Shown: positions 9,068 to 17,809, numbered from the stretch's first letter. The stretch is DNA of 38,260 nt from Photobacterium lucens (GCF_009873615.1 NZ_SSMG01000312.1:1-38260), one strand, 5' to 3'. Program-made: numbers and translations. The notes: generated from the letters alone by a model not told the origin.

Positions 9068-10087
9068 ATGTCTTCATTTACTCCCGCATTTGGGCTTCAA
9101 AACCCACATATTCAAACCCTATTACCTCGGTTTGTTCGTCGAGCACCTTTATTTACCCCGATCACTCAACGCATCGCCACACCAGATAACGACTTTCTTG
9201 ATCTCGCATGGACAGCTCAACCTGAACCAAGCAACAGCACCGAGCCTTTAATGATTTTATTTCATGGTTTAGAAGGTAGTTTCCACAGTCCTTACGCTAA
9301 TGGCTTGTTACATGCGGCGAAACAGCAAGGTTGGTTAGCAGTAATGATGCATTTTCGTGGTTGTAGTGAAGAGTTAAATAAGCAACCTCGAGGCTACCAT
9401 TCAGGTGAAATTGAAGATGCGCGCTTTTTCATTACTTGGTTACGACAGCTATTTCCCTATCGTCCTTTTGTTGCTGTAGGCGTATCGCTAGGTGGTAATG
9501 TGTTAGTTAACTACCTTGCTCACTATGGTAATAAGAGTGAGCTTGTGGCGGCTCAAGCCATCTCTCCGCCACTGGACTTAGCTTCTTGCTCTGAGCGTAT
9601 TCAGCAAGGCTTTTCTAAAGTTTATCAGCAGTATTTACTAAGCTCGATGAAACGCACGATGGCAAAGCGTATCGACCAACACCCAGATAAGATGCCCTTA
9701 TCACAGCAAGCGTTAGATGAGATCAAAACCGTATGGCAGTTCGATAATCTTATTACCGCACCATTACACGGTTTTCTTAATGCCGATGATTACTATCAAC
9801 GCTGTAGTGGGATCAACCAACTTGAGAAAATAACCACACCTCTTAGGATCATCCATGCCAAAGACGATCCCTTTATGACAGAAGCGGTGATCCCCAAGCA
9901 GACATTACCGAATAATATTGAGTATGACTTATTAGAAAAAGGTGGCCATGTCGGCTTTGTAGGAGGCACTCTCTTTAAACCGCAATTTTGGCTCGAACAC
10001 ACAGTGCCGCAGTGGTTTGCCAAGCAGCTAAAGACATCACAAGTAAAGCAACCACAGCCGATAACACTTCATGAAGTGGCAACCTAA
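9068..10087 (+). CDS. yheT: YheT family alpha/beta hydrolase
   Basis: Cytoplasmic alpha/beta-hydrolase of the YheT/COG0429 esterase family (339 aa; E. coli 340). The N-terminal FGLQNPHIQTLLPRF is the family hallmark. Catalytic elements are visible: the oxyanion segment LFHGLEGS, the nucleophile elbow GVSLGGN (Ser near 140), an acid in KDDPF (Asp266/267) and GGHVGF (His294). Substrate unknown; relatives hydrolyse short esters. It is followed by yheU and prkB as in E. coli, but here an exporter/regulator pair separates it from yheS. Confidence 0.93.
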   Translation: MSSFTPAFGLQNPHIQTLLPRFVRRAPLFTPITQRIATPDNDFLDLAWTAQPEPSNSTEPLMILFHGLEGSFHSPYANGLLHAAKQQGWLAVMMHFRGCSEELNKQPRGYHSGEIEDARFFITWLRQLFPYRPFVAVGVSLGGNVLVNYLAHYGNKSELVAAQAISPPLDLASCSERIQQGFSKVYQQYLLSSMKRTMAKRIDQHPDKMPLSQQALDEIKTVWQFDNLITAPLHGFLNADDYYQRCSGINQLEKITTPLRIIHAKDDPFMTEAVIPKQTLPNNIEYDLLEKGGHVGFVGGTLFKPQFWLEHTVPQWFAKQLKTSQVKQPQPITLHEVAT

Positions 10088-10153
10088 TGATCTGCTAATA
10101 ATATTTTTGATAATATACAGAACACTGATGTCACACTGTAAACGAGGCTTTGG

Positions 10154-10369
10154 ATGATCATCCCTTGGCAAGATATTGCGCCTGAAACACTCACTAATCT
10201 CATCGAGCAATTTGTTCTTCGTGAAGGAACAGATTATGGTGAAACAGAGATGAGTTTAGAAAGTAAAGTGAACGTGGTTCTCAACCAATTAAAGTCCGGT
10301 GAAGCCGTTATTGTCTTTTCTGAATTGCATGAATCTGTCGACATAAAATTACGCAACCAATTGCAATAG
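10154..10369 (+). CDS. yheU: YheU family protein (UPF0270)
   Basis: A 71-residue conserved protein close to E. coli YheU (72 aa): [28 protein letters not shown] and [13 protein letters not shown] are all family features. No function is established. It lies 66 bases after yheT on the same strand, in the same order as in E. coli. Confidence 0.93.
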   Translation: MIIPWQDIAPETLTNLIEQFVLREGTDYGETEMSLESKVNVVLNQLKSGEAVIVFSELHESVDIKLRNQLQ

Positions 10370-10381
10370 TTTTTCCTGATC

Positions 10382-10409
10382 TGAGTCGTGATCCGAGAGT
10401 TACGACTCA
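10382..10409. repeat. Inverted repeat between yheU and prkB
   Basis: Arms TGAGTCGT and ACGACTCA (8 bp, perfect) with a 12-base spacer, starting 13 bases after the yheU stop codon. No T run follows, so it could be a weak or Rho-assisted terminator or a binding site upstream of prkB. Confidence 0.4.
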
Positions 10410-10548
10410 AAACTTGCCTTTGTTAGCAGTTTCACTTTTCAACCCCCACATCCTTGTTAACTTGTAGTAACATTATCGTAAATCAGGTGATCTCCTTATT
10501 CCCTGACATCTCATTATCTTCCGATAATTAACAACGACAAGGTTAGTC

Positions 10549-11418
10549 ATGTCTGCAAAACATCCTATCATTGCAGTAACCGGTTCATCAGGAGCAGGAA
10601 CCACCACTACTTCTGAAGCTTTCCGTAAAATGTTCAATATGATGAACATCAATGCTGCATGGCTAGAAGGTGATAGCTTTCACCGCTTTACCCGCCCAGA
10701 AATGGATGCGGAAATTCGTAAAGCCAAAGAGCAAGGTCGCCATATCAGTTACTTTGGTGCAGAAGCTAATGACTTCGGCCAATTAGAACAATTTTTCAAG
10801 CAATATGGTGAAGATGGCACAGGCCGTTTTCGTCGTTATCTTCACACCTTTGATGAAGCCGTTCCCTATAACCAAATGCCCGGTACGTTTACGCCATGGC
10901 AAAAGCTGGCAGAAAATACCGATTTACTTTTCTATGAAGGTTTACATGGTGGCGTCGTTGATGGGGATATTAACGTCGCGCAACATGTCGATTTACTGAT
11001 CGGCATGGTACCGATCGTTAACCTTGAATGGATCCAGAAAATCGTCCGTGATACCCGCGATCGTGGTCACTCGCGTGAAGCGGTAATGGAGTCTATCGTT
11101 CGCTCGATGGATGACTACTTAAATTACCTAACCCCGCAGTTCTCACGCACTCATATTAACTTTCAACGCGTTCCTACAGTTGATACCTCAAACCCTGTCA
11201 GTGCGAAAGGTATTCCAAGCCTTGATGAAAGCTTTGTGGTGATCCGTTTTCGTGGCTTAAAAAATGTCGACTTCCCTTACCTACTTGCAATGATCCAAGG
11301 CTCGTTTATGTCACGTCATAACACCCTTGTTGTCCCAGGTGGGAAGATGAGTTTTGCGATGGAACTGATCATGAGGCCGCTGATCGAACAGTTAATCAAA
11401 ACAGGGAAAATTAGCTAG
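10549..11418 (+). CDS. prkB: Phosphoribulokinase-family kinase PrkB
   Basis: P-loop kinase of the phosphoribulokinase family, 289 aa, the same length as E. coli PrkB. The nucleotide loop GSSGAGTT is at residues 12-19, followed by WLEGDSFHRFTRPEMD, YFGAEANDFGQLE and the conserved YEGLHGG. In autotrophs the family makes ribulose 1,5-bisphosphate, but no RuBisCO gene is seen here and the PrkB branch is common in heterotrophic gammaproteobacteria, so the real substrate is unsettled. It is separated from yheU by 179 bases and is probably a separate transcript. Confidence 0.94.
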   Translation: MSAKHPIIAVTGSSGAGTTTTSEAFRKMFNMMNINAAWLEGDSFHRFTRPEMDAEIRKAKEQGRHISYFGAEANDFGQLEQFFKQYGEDGTGRFRRYLHTFDEAVPYNQMPGTFTPWQKLAENTDLLFYEGLHGGVVDGDINVAQHVDLLIGMVPIVNLEWIQKIVRDTRDRGHSREAVMESIVRSMDDYLNYLTPQFSRTHINFQRVPTVDTSNPVSAKGIPSLDESFVVIRFRGLKNVDFPYLLAMIQGSFMSRHNTLVVPGGKMSFAMELIMRPLIEQLIKTGKIS

Positions 11419-11424
11419 TTCAGA

Positions 11425-11457
11425 TATACCCAAGTCACTTTAAAGTACTTGGGTATA
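11425..11457. repeat. Short palindromic element
   Basis: Outer arms TATACCCAAGT and ACTTGGGTATA (11 bp, perfect) enclose one unpaired C and the self-complementary ACTTTAAAGT, so nearly the whole 33 bases folds into one hairpin. It begins just after prkB and lacks a T run. From memory it resembles short palindromes dispersed in Vibrionaceae intergenic regions; only one copy is in this window. Confidence 0.6.
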
Positions 11458-11471
11458 AGGGTTAAAACAAC

Positions 11472-11497
11472 AAAGGTTGGCGCAATGCCAACCCTTT
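11472..11497. terminator. Bidirectional terminator between prkB and yhfA
   Basis: Stem GGTTGGC/GCCAACC with loop GCAAT, extended by AAA/TTT across a one-base bulge. T-rich tracts follow on both strands, best on the minus strand, between the convergent genes prkB and yhfA. Confidence 0.75.
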
Positions 11498-11523
11498 ATT
11501 AAATCGAGCACAGCGCTAACAAC

Positions 11524-11928
11524 TTAAGCACTGATCACTTCATAAGAATGCGTAAGCTCTACCCCTTTGCCCAACATCAAACATACCGAGCAATATTTCT
11601 CTAGTGAATCAGCAACAACATTCGCCACCGCAGATTCATCTAAATCAAAACCAGACACCACAAAATGCAGATTAGCTTGTGTAAATAAGCGTGGCGCTTG
11701 ATCTCGGCGCTGTGCTGAAATTTGCACTTCACAACCGACAATATTTTGCGCTTGTGCTTTCAATCCACTGACAACATCGACTGAACTACAGCCACCAGCA
11801 GCCATCAATACGAGCTCCATTGGACTTGGGGCTTTATCGCCACCGTTGCCATCCATTACCACACTATGACCTGAGCTTGATTGACCTAAGAAAGTCATAT
11901 CTTCTACCCATTTGACTCGGGATTGCAT
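11524..11928 (-). CDS. yhfA: OsmC family protein YhfA
   Basis: OsmC/Ohr-superfamily protein, 134 aa, the same length as E. coli YhfA. Signatures are GDKAPSPMELVLMAAGGCSSVDVV and SLEKYCSVCLML. Cys47 and Cys113 match the two redox cysteines of the superfamily, which reduce organic hydroperoxides in OsmC and Ohr; Cys116 is extra. The activity of the YhfA branch itself is not established. It is divergent from crp, as in E. coli. Confidence 0.94.
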   Translation of the reverse strand: MQSRVKWVEDMTFLGQSSSGHSVVMDGNGGDKAPSPMELVLMAAGGCSSVDVVSGLKAQAQNIVGCEVQISAQRRDQAPRLFTQANLHFVVSGFDLDESAVANVVADSLEKYCSVCLMLGKGVELTHSYEVISA

Positions 11929-12101
11929 CGCTTAATCCTTATTTAGATGCCCAAAGATAACGACTAGTCTTATTGATAAATCTAATAATGTAAATCGATT
12001 TTGGTATCCCGTCCTCTTCGTGCTACAGACTCATTTTTACCTGCAAAAGCTGACCTGTTATTCGTGGTCAAATACCACTAATAGCAACTATCTCACCACG
12101 T

Positions 12102-12117
12102 TGTGATCCTGTGCACA
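12102..12117. promoter_or_regulatory. Candidate CRP-cAMP binding site upstream of crp
   Basis: TGTGA-TCCTGT-GCACA matches the CRP consensus TGTGA-N6-TCACA at 9 of the 10 conserved bases. It lies about 210 bases upstream of the crp start in the divergent region with yhfA. CRP autoregulation is known in E. coli, so this is a plausible autoregulatory site. Confidence 0.55.
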
Positions 12118-12186
12118 GTTATCCATATCAAATGAGCGATTCTACTAGATCAATATCAAGAAAAAGGCGTAGAAAAAGGATACACT

Positions 12187-12254
12187 CTAACTTATTCAAG
12201 TTAGCTTGCAGCCCAGCGGCTGAATGGATACCCTGTCAGCAGACAGTTTTTTTT
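12187..12254 (+). terminator. Three-hairpin leader ending in a terminator-like stem before crp
   Basis: Hairpins at 12187-12204, 12209-12222 and 12233-12246 each have a 4-base loop and stems of 7, 5 and 5 bp. The third is followed directly by T8 (12247-12254), which is the form of an intrinsic terminator, 64 bases before the crp ATG. It could be an attenuator in the crp leader or the 3' end of a small RNA. Confidence 0.5.
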
Positions 12255-12318
12255 CCAGCATGGTGCTCGAAGAGAAAATGAATGCTGTTGGGCAACAAAT
12301 GCAGAGGAAGTTAGTAAT

Positions 12319-12951
12319 ATGGTTCCAGGTAAACCGCAAACAGATCCAACTTTAGAGTGGTTTCTTTCCCATTGTCATATTCACAAGTACCCATCAAAAA
12401 GTACGCTGATCCACGCAGGTGAGAAAGCGGAAACTTTGTACTACATTGTGAAGGGTTCTGTTGCTGTACTAATCAAGGATGAAGAAGGTAAGGAAATGAT
12501 CCTTTCTTACCTAAACCAAGGTGACTTTATTGGTGAGCTTGGCTTGTTCGAAGAAGATCAAGAGCGTACTGCTTGGGTTCGCGCTAAGACTCCTTGTGAA
12601 GTAGCAGAAATTTCGTTTAAAAAATTCCGTCAGTTAATCCAAGTTAACCCTGACATTCTAATGCGTCTATCTGCTCAAATGGCTAGTCGTCTACAAGTGA
12701 CGAGCCAAAAAGTAGGTGATTTAGCATTCCTAGACGTTACTGGTCGTATCGCACAAACATTGCTGAACCTAGCTAAACAGCCAGATGCAATGACACACCC
12801 AGACGGCATGCAGATCAAGATCACTCGTCAAGAAATCGGTCAAATCGTTGGCTGTTCTCGTGAGACAGTGGGTCGTATTCTGAAGATGCTTGAAGAGCAG
12901 AACCTTATCTCTGCTCACGGTAAGACTATCGTTGTTTACGGTACACGTTAA
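12319..12951 (+). CDS. crp: cAMP receptor protein CRP
   Basis: Global transcription factor activated by cAMP; 210 aa, exactly the E. coli length. The N-terminal cyclic-nucleotide domain has the phosphate-binding cassette [18 protein letters not shown]. The C-terminal helix-turn-helix includes [19 protein letters not shown], identical to E. coli across the recognition helix, so the DNA target should be TGTGA-N6-TCACA. The gene has a long structured leader and its own terminator. Confidence 0.99.
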   Translation: MVPGKPQTDPTLEWFLSHCHIHKYPSKSTLIHAGEKAETLYYIVKGSVAVLIKDEEGKEMILSYLNQGDFIGELGLFEEDQERTAWVRAKTPCEVAEISFKKFRQLIQVNPDILMRLSAQMASRLQVTSQKVGDLAFLDVTGRIAQTLLNLAKQPDAMTHPDGMQIKITRQEIGQIVGCSRETVGRILKMLEEQNLISAHGKTIVVYGTR

Positions 12952-12971
12952 TTTAACGCTGTCACCGCATG

Positions 12972-13001
12972 AAAAAAGCCGCACACTGTTGCGGCTTTTT
13001 T
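12972..13001. terminator. Bidirectional terminator after crp
   Basis: Perfect 11-bp arms AAAAAAGCCGC and GCGGCTTTTTT around an 8-base loop, 20 bases after the crp stop codon. The A and T runs make it work for the convergent lipoprotein gene as well. Confidence 0.93.
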
Positions 13002-13009
13002 AATGTCTT

Positions 13010-13831
13010 TTATCCTTTCAAACAAGCATGAGCCTGTTTTTTATCAAGCTTTGCTTCGTTAATTCTGGCACTATGCATGCAGTAAAAAAAGTAGCTAACA
13101 TACTTTTTCATCTCTTCTTTCGCAGAGGTAATTTCATCACCACGCCCCATTTGTTTAAGTGCTATCTGCTGACACATGCTGTTGTAACGACTCAAGGTTT
13201 GGTTACATTCCTCGGTAGAGCTAAACTGCAAGCAACGCTTCGACTTCGCTTTATCACAAACCAGTGCATCACCATTTTGAGTTAACCATGAACGAGTACT
13301 ATTGAGCATAAATGCAGTTTCAAAAGTGTTTTTAAAAGATTGATTTAACTGCTCATTATTAGCTAGTGTAAACTCACGCTTAGCAACAACGCGATCTTTA
13401 TAAAGCAATTCAAATACCCAAGAACCACTGACTAACTCATAAGGTTCTGAAAACTGCCAAAGCGCCAAGTTTTTATCGTGTTTATACATGGTATCGGACC
13501 ATGTTGATACCGTCGTTGCTTGCTCCGTTGCAGGGTTGACCAACTTAGGATGCGTCATACGCGCTGTAATAGGAAATGCCGTTTTTCCTTTCAGCTCATC
13601 ACTGGCACCATCAGGGATCTCTACTGCATAACGAAACCCGATATATTGCCCAAGTTTCGGGATCACTAATTTATTGCTCGCCTTTACTGTATAAACAGCC
13701 CCAATTTGGCTGATCACACCAGCTTCTGAAATCGTCACCTTGGGTATATTGTTATCCACTGAAGATAAAGAGCTACATCCAGTCAATAATGATAATAACA
13801 GCCCTATTATTGTGTTCTTTCTAAGAGTCAT
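13010..13831 (-). CDS. Putative lipoprotein with DUF3859-like domain
   Basis: Predicted lipoprotein of 273 aa. The signal peptide ends in LLTGC with the lipid-bearing Cys19. Residues about 30-165 resemble DUF3859 (ISEAGVI near the start, MTHPKLVNP, then YELVSGSWVFELLYKDRVVAKREFTL), a beta-sandwich family of unknown function. The C-terminal 90 residues contain six cysteines (VCDKAKSKRC, EECNQ, MCQQ, YCMHS, HACLKG) that could form disulfides in the periplasm. I chose the ATG at 13831 because AGGTGG lies seven bases upstream; an in-frame TTG at 13849 is less likely. The domain call is from memory of the motif pattern. Confidence 0.75.
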   Translation of the reverse strand: MTLRKNTIIGLLLSLLTGCSSLSSVDNNIPKVTISEAGVISQIGAVYTVKASNKLVIPKLGQYIGFRYAVEIPDGASDELKGKTAFPITARMTHPKLVNPATEQATTVSTWSDTMYKHDKNLALWQFSEPYELVSGSWVFELLYKDRVVAKREFTLANNEQLNQSFKNTFETAFMLNSTRSWLTQNGDALVCDKAKSKRCLQFSSTEECNQTLSRYNSMCQQIALKQMGRGDEITSAKEEMKKYVSYFFYCMHSARINEAKLDKKQAHACLKG

Positions 13832-14128
13832 ATTACTTCCACCTAACAAAAAAGCACTGAAGAAAGAAATACTTATTGATAACTTTCCAACTAAAATAAA
13901 ACATTAGATAATAAAGCAATGTGACATTTTTAACGTGCCGATAAGATCACAAATTGGCAATTAGACGCAAAATAAAATACCCAAAAGGAATAGCAAGGGC
14001 AGCCATAAATATTTCATCAATCCCATTCAAACTTTGTGTCTTTTATGAGAACAATTAATTTGTATTGTCTAAGTTAAGTGCTACATTCTGCGTATTAATG
14101 GACTTTCTTTTTCTCGCGGTAATGGAAT
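13832..14128 (+). other. Divergent intergenic region without recognised genes
   Basis: A 297-base AT-rich stretch between the divergent lipoprotein gene and the small ORF at 14129. I see no ORF with a ribosome binding site, no strong hairpin and no known operator. It should hold the promoters of both flanking genes. Confidence 0.4.
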
Positions 14129-14311
14129 ATGGATATCGAACGTTTTGCCCCGAATAGTTACACCACAGTACCAGGTGCTATCGCTCCTCAACCTACCACT
14201 ATTGAGATGACAGGCTTTAGTGACCGTCGCTGTTACTTAGAGCAGCAAACAGGTTTACGTCGCTGCCCTGTTGAAGACAGTGGTATTTGGGGATCCCCCC
14301 TCGATAATTAA
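14129..14311 (+). CDS. Hypothetical 60-residue protein
   Basis: A 60-aa soluble protein with no hydrophobic helix. It contains two cysteines (RRCYLEQQTGLRRCPVED) about 13 residues apart and a proline/threonine-rich first half. I do not recognise the family. Support for it being real: it ends just before a good terminator on the same strand, it stands alone on a stretch with no other gene, and GGTAATGGA lies upstream as a modest ribosome binding site. A different-frame ATG occurs 7 bases upstream. Confidence 0.6.
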   Translation: MDIERFAPNSYTTVPGAIAPQPTTIEMTGFSDRRCYLEQQTGLRRCPVEDSGIWGSPLDN

Positions 14312-14319
14312 CAGATTCA

Positions 14320-14347
14320 AAAAAAGCAGCCAAATGGCTGCTTTTTT
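14320..14347. terminator. Bidirectional terminator between the small ORF and the DUF1338 gene
   Basis: Stem GCAGCC/GGCTGC with loop AAAT, extended by A6 and T6 on the outside. It ends transcription of the 60-aa ORF on the plus strand and of the ast operon on the minus strand. Confidence 0.9.
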
Positions 14348-14365
14348 ATTAATAATTCAACTTAA

Positions 14366-15154
14366 TTAGGAGTTATAGGTGCTTTCAAAGATCTTATCTG
14401 CCGAAGCTTCAACAAAACCGGTATAGATCTCCCCATCCGGTTGTAAGTAGCGTTTCGCAAACTCATAGAAGCCACCCGGTACCTGCATATCACCATCACT
14501 AAAGGTAACAGACACTTTATCTGCCATAGTCGCTGATTGCTCTAACATCACTTTAGGATTGCCTTTTACCGCACCTCCAGCTTGGTTAATGGCAAAACCA
14601 CTGCATTCGAGAAAGTGATTCACTTCGGCAATTTCGACGAATTGTTCTAGCTGGTTAATATCAATGGTGAAGTGATTGGCACCATAACCGTGAGCTGCCA
14701 CCCAACCTGCATATTCACTTTCTGCATTGAGAAGATGATAAACCTCACTGCTCAGTTGCCATGGTTTACCTTGATACAAAAAAACAGGATCAGCAAAGTA
14801 GTCATCATCAACTTGATTAACCAGTTTGCGTACTTCGGTTTGCAACTCTGTTGAGCACAAGCCTAATTGCAACTCACTAATGAAAACTTTTGGTGCATTC
14901 GGATCAGGATGCTCAAAATGCTCAGCGTAGAGCTTTTTCTCTTTAAAATGGTAGCGCCCTTTTGGCTTATACCCCACCGCAATAAAAGGCGCAGCTAACC
15001 TTGCCAGACCACACTTAGGTAAACCAAACGTACGTAGCGCAATATGATCATTGACTAGTGGCTCATCTTCTGTGAGTAACTGCCTAACACTCGACGCAGA
15101 AGGACATAAACGCTGGGTATAATCTTTCCATAACTCAGTAAATAATTGTTCCAT
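14366..15154 (-). CDS. DUF1338 family putative non-haem iron dioxygenase/decarboxylase
   Basis: A 262-aa DUF1338 protein. The characterised member HglS converts 2-oxoadipate to 2-hydroxyglutarate using a metal held by two His and one Glu. The matching residues here appear to be His37 (VNDHIALRTF), His161 (GANHFTID) and Glu231 (GGFYEFAKRY). It is shorter than HglS, so the substrate may differ. The ATG at 15154 is preceded by AAGGA; an in-frame TTG at 15163 is too close to that site. It lies 30 bases after astD on the same strand, so it is the last gene of the arginine catabolic operon, pointing to an acid substrate derived from arginine, ornithine or lysine. Confidence 0.85.
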   Translation of the reverse strand: MEQLFTELWKDYTQRLCPSASSVRQLLTEDEPLVNDHIALRTFGLPKCGLARLAAPFIAVGYKPKGRYHFKEKKLYAEHFEHPDPNAPKVFISELQLGLCSTELQTEVRKLVNQVDDDYFADPVFLYQGKPWQLSSEVYHLLNAESEYAGWVAAHGYGANHFTIDINQLEQFVEIAEVNHFLECSGFAINQAGGAVKGNPKVMLEQSATMADKVSVTFSDGDMQVPGGFYEFAKRYLQPDGEIYTGFVEASADKIFESTYNS

Positions 15155-15184
15155 GCTAGACAATCCTTACAATTAATGATGAAG

Positions 15185-16645
15185 CTATCTCAAACGAATA
15201 CCTGGCGATAATTGCTCAGGTAACACTGTTGATTCACCTTCCATTGATGCCATTGGATAGGCACAATAATCCGCCGCATAGTAAGCACTTGGACGTAAAT
15301 TACCTGACGCCCCCGGACCACCAAACGGCGCATCACCACTGGCTCCGGTTAACTGACGATTTCGATTAACGATACCTGCTCGAATATGATCGATAAAATA
15401 CTGCCATTCATTATCATCGGTAGACACTAATCCCGCCGATAAACCATAACGGGTGTTATTCGCCAACGTAACGGCTTGCGCAAGATCTTGATAGCGAATC
15501 ACCTGTAATAATGGACCAAAATATTCTTCGTCAGGTAATTTTTCGATCTTAGTGACATCGATAATCGCAGGAGTTACCACCGCCCCTTGACCACGCTTGG
15601 CTTCAACCAATATTACCCCACCGAGCGACGCTAATTGCTGTTGCGTTTGCACAATATTATCGGCGGCTTGACGGGAGATCTGCGGCCCCATAAACGGCAC
15701 AGGCTCGGCAAATGGCCCATCGACGACAATCGCTTTTGTTGCTTCAACTAACGCTGCCAGCAATGCATCCCCTTTACTACCCAGAGGTAAGTATAGACGT
15801 CGAGCACAAGTACAACGTTGCCCTGCACTAATAAAGGCTGATTGCAAAATAGTGTAGACCGTTGCATCAAGATCGCCATAAGCGTTGGAAATGACCATCG
15901 GGTTATTACCGCCCATTTCAAGGGCTAGCATTTTGCCTGGCTGACCTGCAAATTGACGATGCAATAAATGACCAGTATTAGCACTACCTGTAAATAACAA
16001 ACCATCTATTTGTGGTGAAGATGCTAAAGCTTCTCCTGTTGCACGCCCACCTTGCACTAGATTAATCACCCCATCAGGCAGCCCTGCTTGTTGCCACAGT
16101 TTCATCACCACTTCTGCCGTCTTTGGCGTTAATTCAGACGGTTTAAACACCACCGTATTACCTGCCAGCAGCGCAGGGACAATATGACCATTAGGTAGAT
16201 GACCAGGGAAATTGTAAGGACCAAATACCGCCATCACCCCAAGCGGTCTGTGACGTACTATTGCAGTTGTGCCAGAAATATCTTTTTCTCTCTGCCCCGT
16301 TCGCTCATGATAAGCCCGTAATGAGATAGCCACTTTGCCGACCATTGCCGCTGCTTCTGTGCGGGTTTCCCAGAGCGGCTTTCCTGTTTCTTCTGCGATG
16401 GTCACGGCAATAGTTTCACTATTGGCTTTGACGAGCTCGGCAAATTGTTCAACAACGGCTTGGCGCTCGGCCAAGGTCGCATTTCGCCATTGGAGTAATG
16501 CGTGACGTGCAGCATCAACAGCATCGCTAACTTGCTCACGCGTTGCGGCTTTACCTTGCCAAATGACTTCATCCGTAAACGGGTTAAGTGATGACATGGC
16601 TTCACCTGCACCTGCTATCCATTGACCTGCAATCCATTGGCTCAT
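15185..16645 (-). CDS. astD: N-succinylglutamate 5-semialdehyde dehydrogenase AstD
   Basis: NAD+-dependent aldehyde dehydrogenase, fourth step of the arginine succinyltransferase (AST) pathway, oxidising succinylglutamate semialdehyde to succinylglutamate. It is 486 aa, a normal length. Family hallmarks are visible: [33 protein letters not shown]-type cofactor segments, the catalytic Glu in [10 protein letters not shown] and the catalytic Cys in [11 protein letters not shown], characteristic of AstD. The initiator ATG is at 16645; astA ends 32 bases upstream. Confidence 0.96.
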   Translation of the reverse strand: MSQWIAGQWIAGAGEAMSSLNPFTDEVIWQGKAATREQVSDAVDAARHALLQWRNATLAERQAVVEQFAELVKANSETIAVTIAEETGKPLWETRTEAAAMVGKVAISLRAYHERTGQREKDISGTTAIVRHRPLGVMAVFGPYNFPGHLPNGHIVPALLAGNTVVFKPSELTPKTAEVVMKLWQQAGLPDGVINLVQGGRATGEALASSPQIDGLLFTGSANTGHLLHRQFAGQPGKMLALEMGGNNPMVISNAYGDLDATVYTILQSAFISAGQRCTCARRLYLPLGSKGDALLAALVEATKAIVVDGPFAEPVPFMGPQISRQAADNIVQTQQQLASLGGVILVEAKRGQGAVVTPAIIDVTKIEKLPDEEYFGPLLQVIRYQDLAQAVTLANNTRYGLSAGLVSTDDNEWQYFIDHIRAGIVNRNRQLTGASGDAPFGGPGASGNLRPSAYYAADYCAYPMASMEGESTVLPEQLSPGIRLR

Positions 16646-16677
16646 ACTCGTCTCCTACACATCGATTAATACATTTG

Positions 16678-17694
16678 TTATTGCTCGATAAAACGAACAA
16701 AGTCACCGTCTGTTACTGCTAATGCATCTGCCACTTGCTGACTTAGCACCACACGCTGCGCTTTATCATCAATATCTAGCGGTGCTGCCACAGCTCTAAA
16801 ATCACTAAATGATGTATTAGCCACTAAGCATTGTTGCTCACTCTCATGCTCGCCTACTTCGACTTGATAACGCTTGGAATGACGCACTGTCTCAACATTA
16901 CGGACATCACATTCCACTGTCGGACCTGCATCAAAAATATCGACATAGCCTCGGCATGAAAAACCTTCATTTTCCAATAAACGTAACGCAGGGCGGGTGT
17001 TGTCATGCACTTGTCCTATCACCGCTTGCGCTTCTTTACTGAGTAAATTGACATAGATAGGTAGCTTAGGCATCAGATCAGCAATAAAGCCTTTAGCCCC
17101 AATGCCCGTTAAGTAATCGGCGTGAATGAAATCAATCGAGAAGAAGTTCTCTTTCAGCCAATGCCAAAATGGTGAATTACCCTCTTCATCTGATACGCCG
17201 CGCATTTCTGCAAAGACTACATCCGAGAAACGGTGACGATGCTCAGCCATCATTAGAAAGCGAGCTTTTGACAACAAGCGACCATTTAGCCCTTCACGCC
17301 AAGGTGGACGTAAGAAAAGAGTACAAAGCTCAGTATCACCCGTGTAGTGATTACCCAGCGTTAGAATTTGCACCGTGTTATGCACCCCTAAACGACGTGA
17401 AGCGTGGACCACAGTGCTTAAATGATAATTATAGAAAGGCGCATCTAAACCAATCGCAGCCTCTATGGCTGTTGTACCTGCAATCTCACCCGTTTCGGTA
17501 TCTTCTGCCACCATGAGATAGCCTTCATCAGCAGGGCTAACAACCTCTTTGGCAAAGCTTGCTTCAGAATGTGAAATCCGATTACGGAGCATTTCTTCGT
17601 TAACAGGGAGTGAGGTAAAACCATGACCAGATTCTTCAGCGCACTGCATAAGCGCAGAATAATCACTAGCCATGATCGGACGAATAACCAGCAT
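16678..17694 (-). CDS. astA: Arginine N-succinyltransferase AstA
   Basis: First enzyme of the AST pathway, transferring succinyl from succinyl-CoA to the alpha-amino group of arginine. Hallmarks are VIRPIMASDYSALMQCAEESGHGFTSLP at the start, STVVHASRRLGVHNTVQILTLGNHYTG, FLRPPWR and FAEMRG. I use the ATG at 17694, with AGGAGG seven bases upstream, giving 338 aa (E. coli 344). The frame is open to 17730, but that extension lacks a ribosome binding site. It lies between astC and astD on the same strand. Confidence 0.95.
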   Translation of the reverse strand: MLVIRPIMASDYSALMQCAEESGHGFTSLPVNEEMLRNRISHSEASFAKEVVSPADEGYLMVAEDTETGEIAGTTAIEAAIGLDAPFYNYHLSTVVHASRRLGVHNTVQILTLGNHYTGDTELCTLFLRPPWREGLNGRLLSKARFLMMAEHRHRFSDVVFAEMRGVSDEEGNSPFWHWLKENFFSIDFIHADYLTGIGAKGFIADLMPKLPIYVNLLSKEAQAVIGQVHDNTRPALRLLENEGFSCRGYVDIFDAGPTVECDVRNVETVRHSKRYQVEVGEHESEQQCLVANTSFSDFRAVAAPLDIDDKAQRVVLSQQVADALAVTDGDFVRFIEQ

Positions 17695-17809
17695 CGACTT
17701 CCCTCCTGATGCAGACAGTAGCATTGCCACTAACTAAATTGATTTCAATAAGATCCCATAAGAGAACTGACAGCCAATCCTAGGCTGCCAGTGCAGAGAA
17801 ACGGCAGAT

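Larger units (their letters stand above)
11929..12318 (+). other. yhfA/crp divergent intergenic region and crp leader
   Basis: This 390-base region holds no convincing ORF. The left part would contain the yhfA promoter. In the middle are a candidate CRP site (12102-12117) and an inverted repeat GTGGT-N5-ACCAC at 12064-12078. The right part carries three hairpins in a row: CTAACTT/AAGTTAG (12187-12204), CAGCC/GGCTG (12209-12222) and CTGTC/GACAG (12233-12246), the last followed by eight T. The AGAGGAAG just before the crp ATG is a good ribosome binding site. Confidence 0.6.

Noticed and set aside
10549-11418. PrkB as evidence for carbon fixation
   Set aside because: PrkB occurs widely in heterotrophic gammaproteobacteria and no RuBisCO or other Calvin cycle gene is present in the window.
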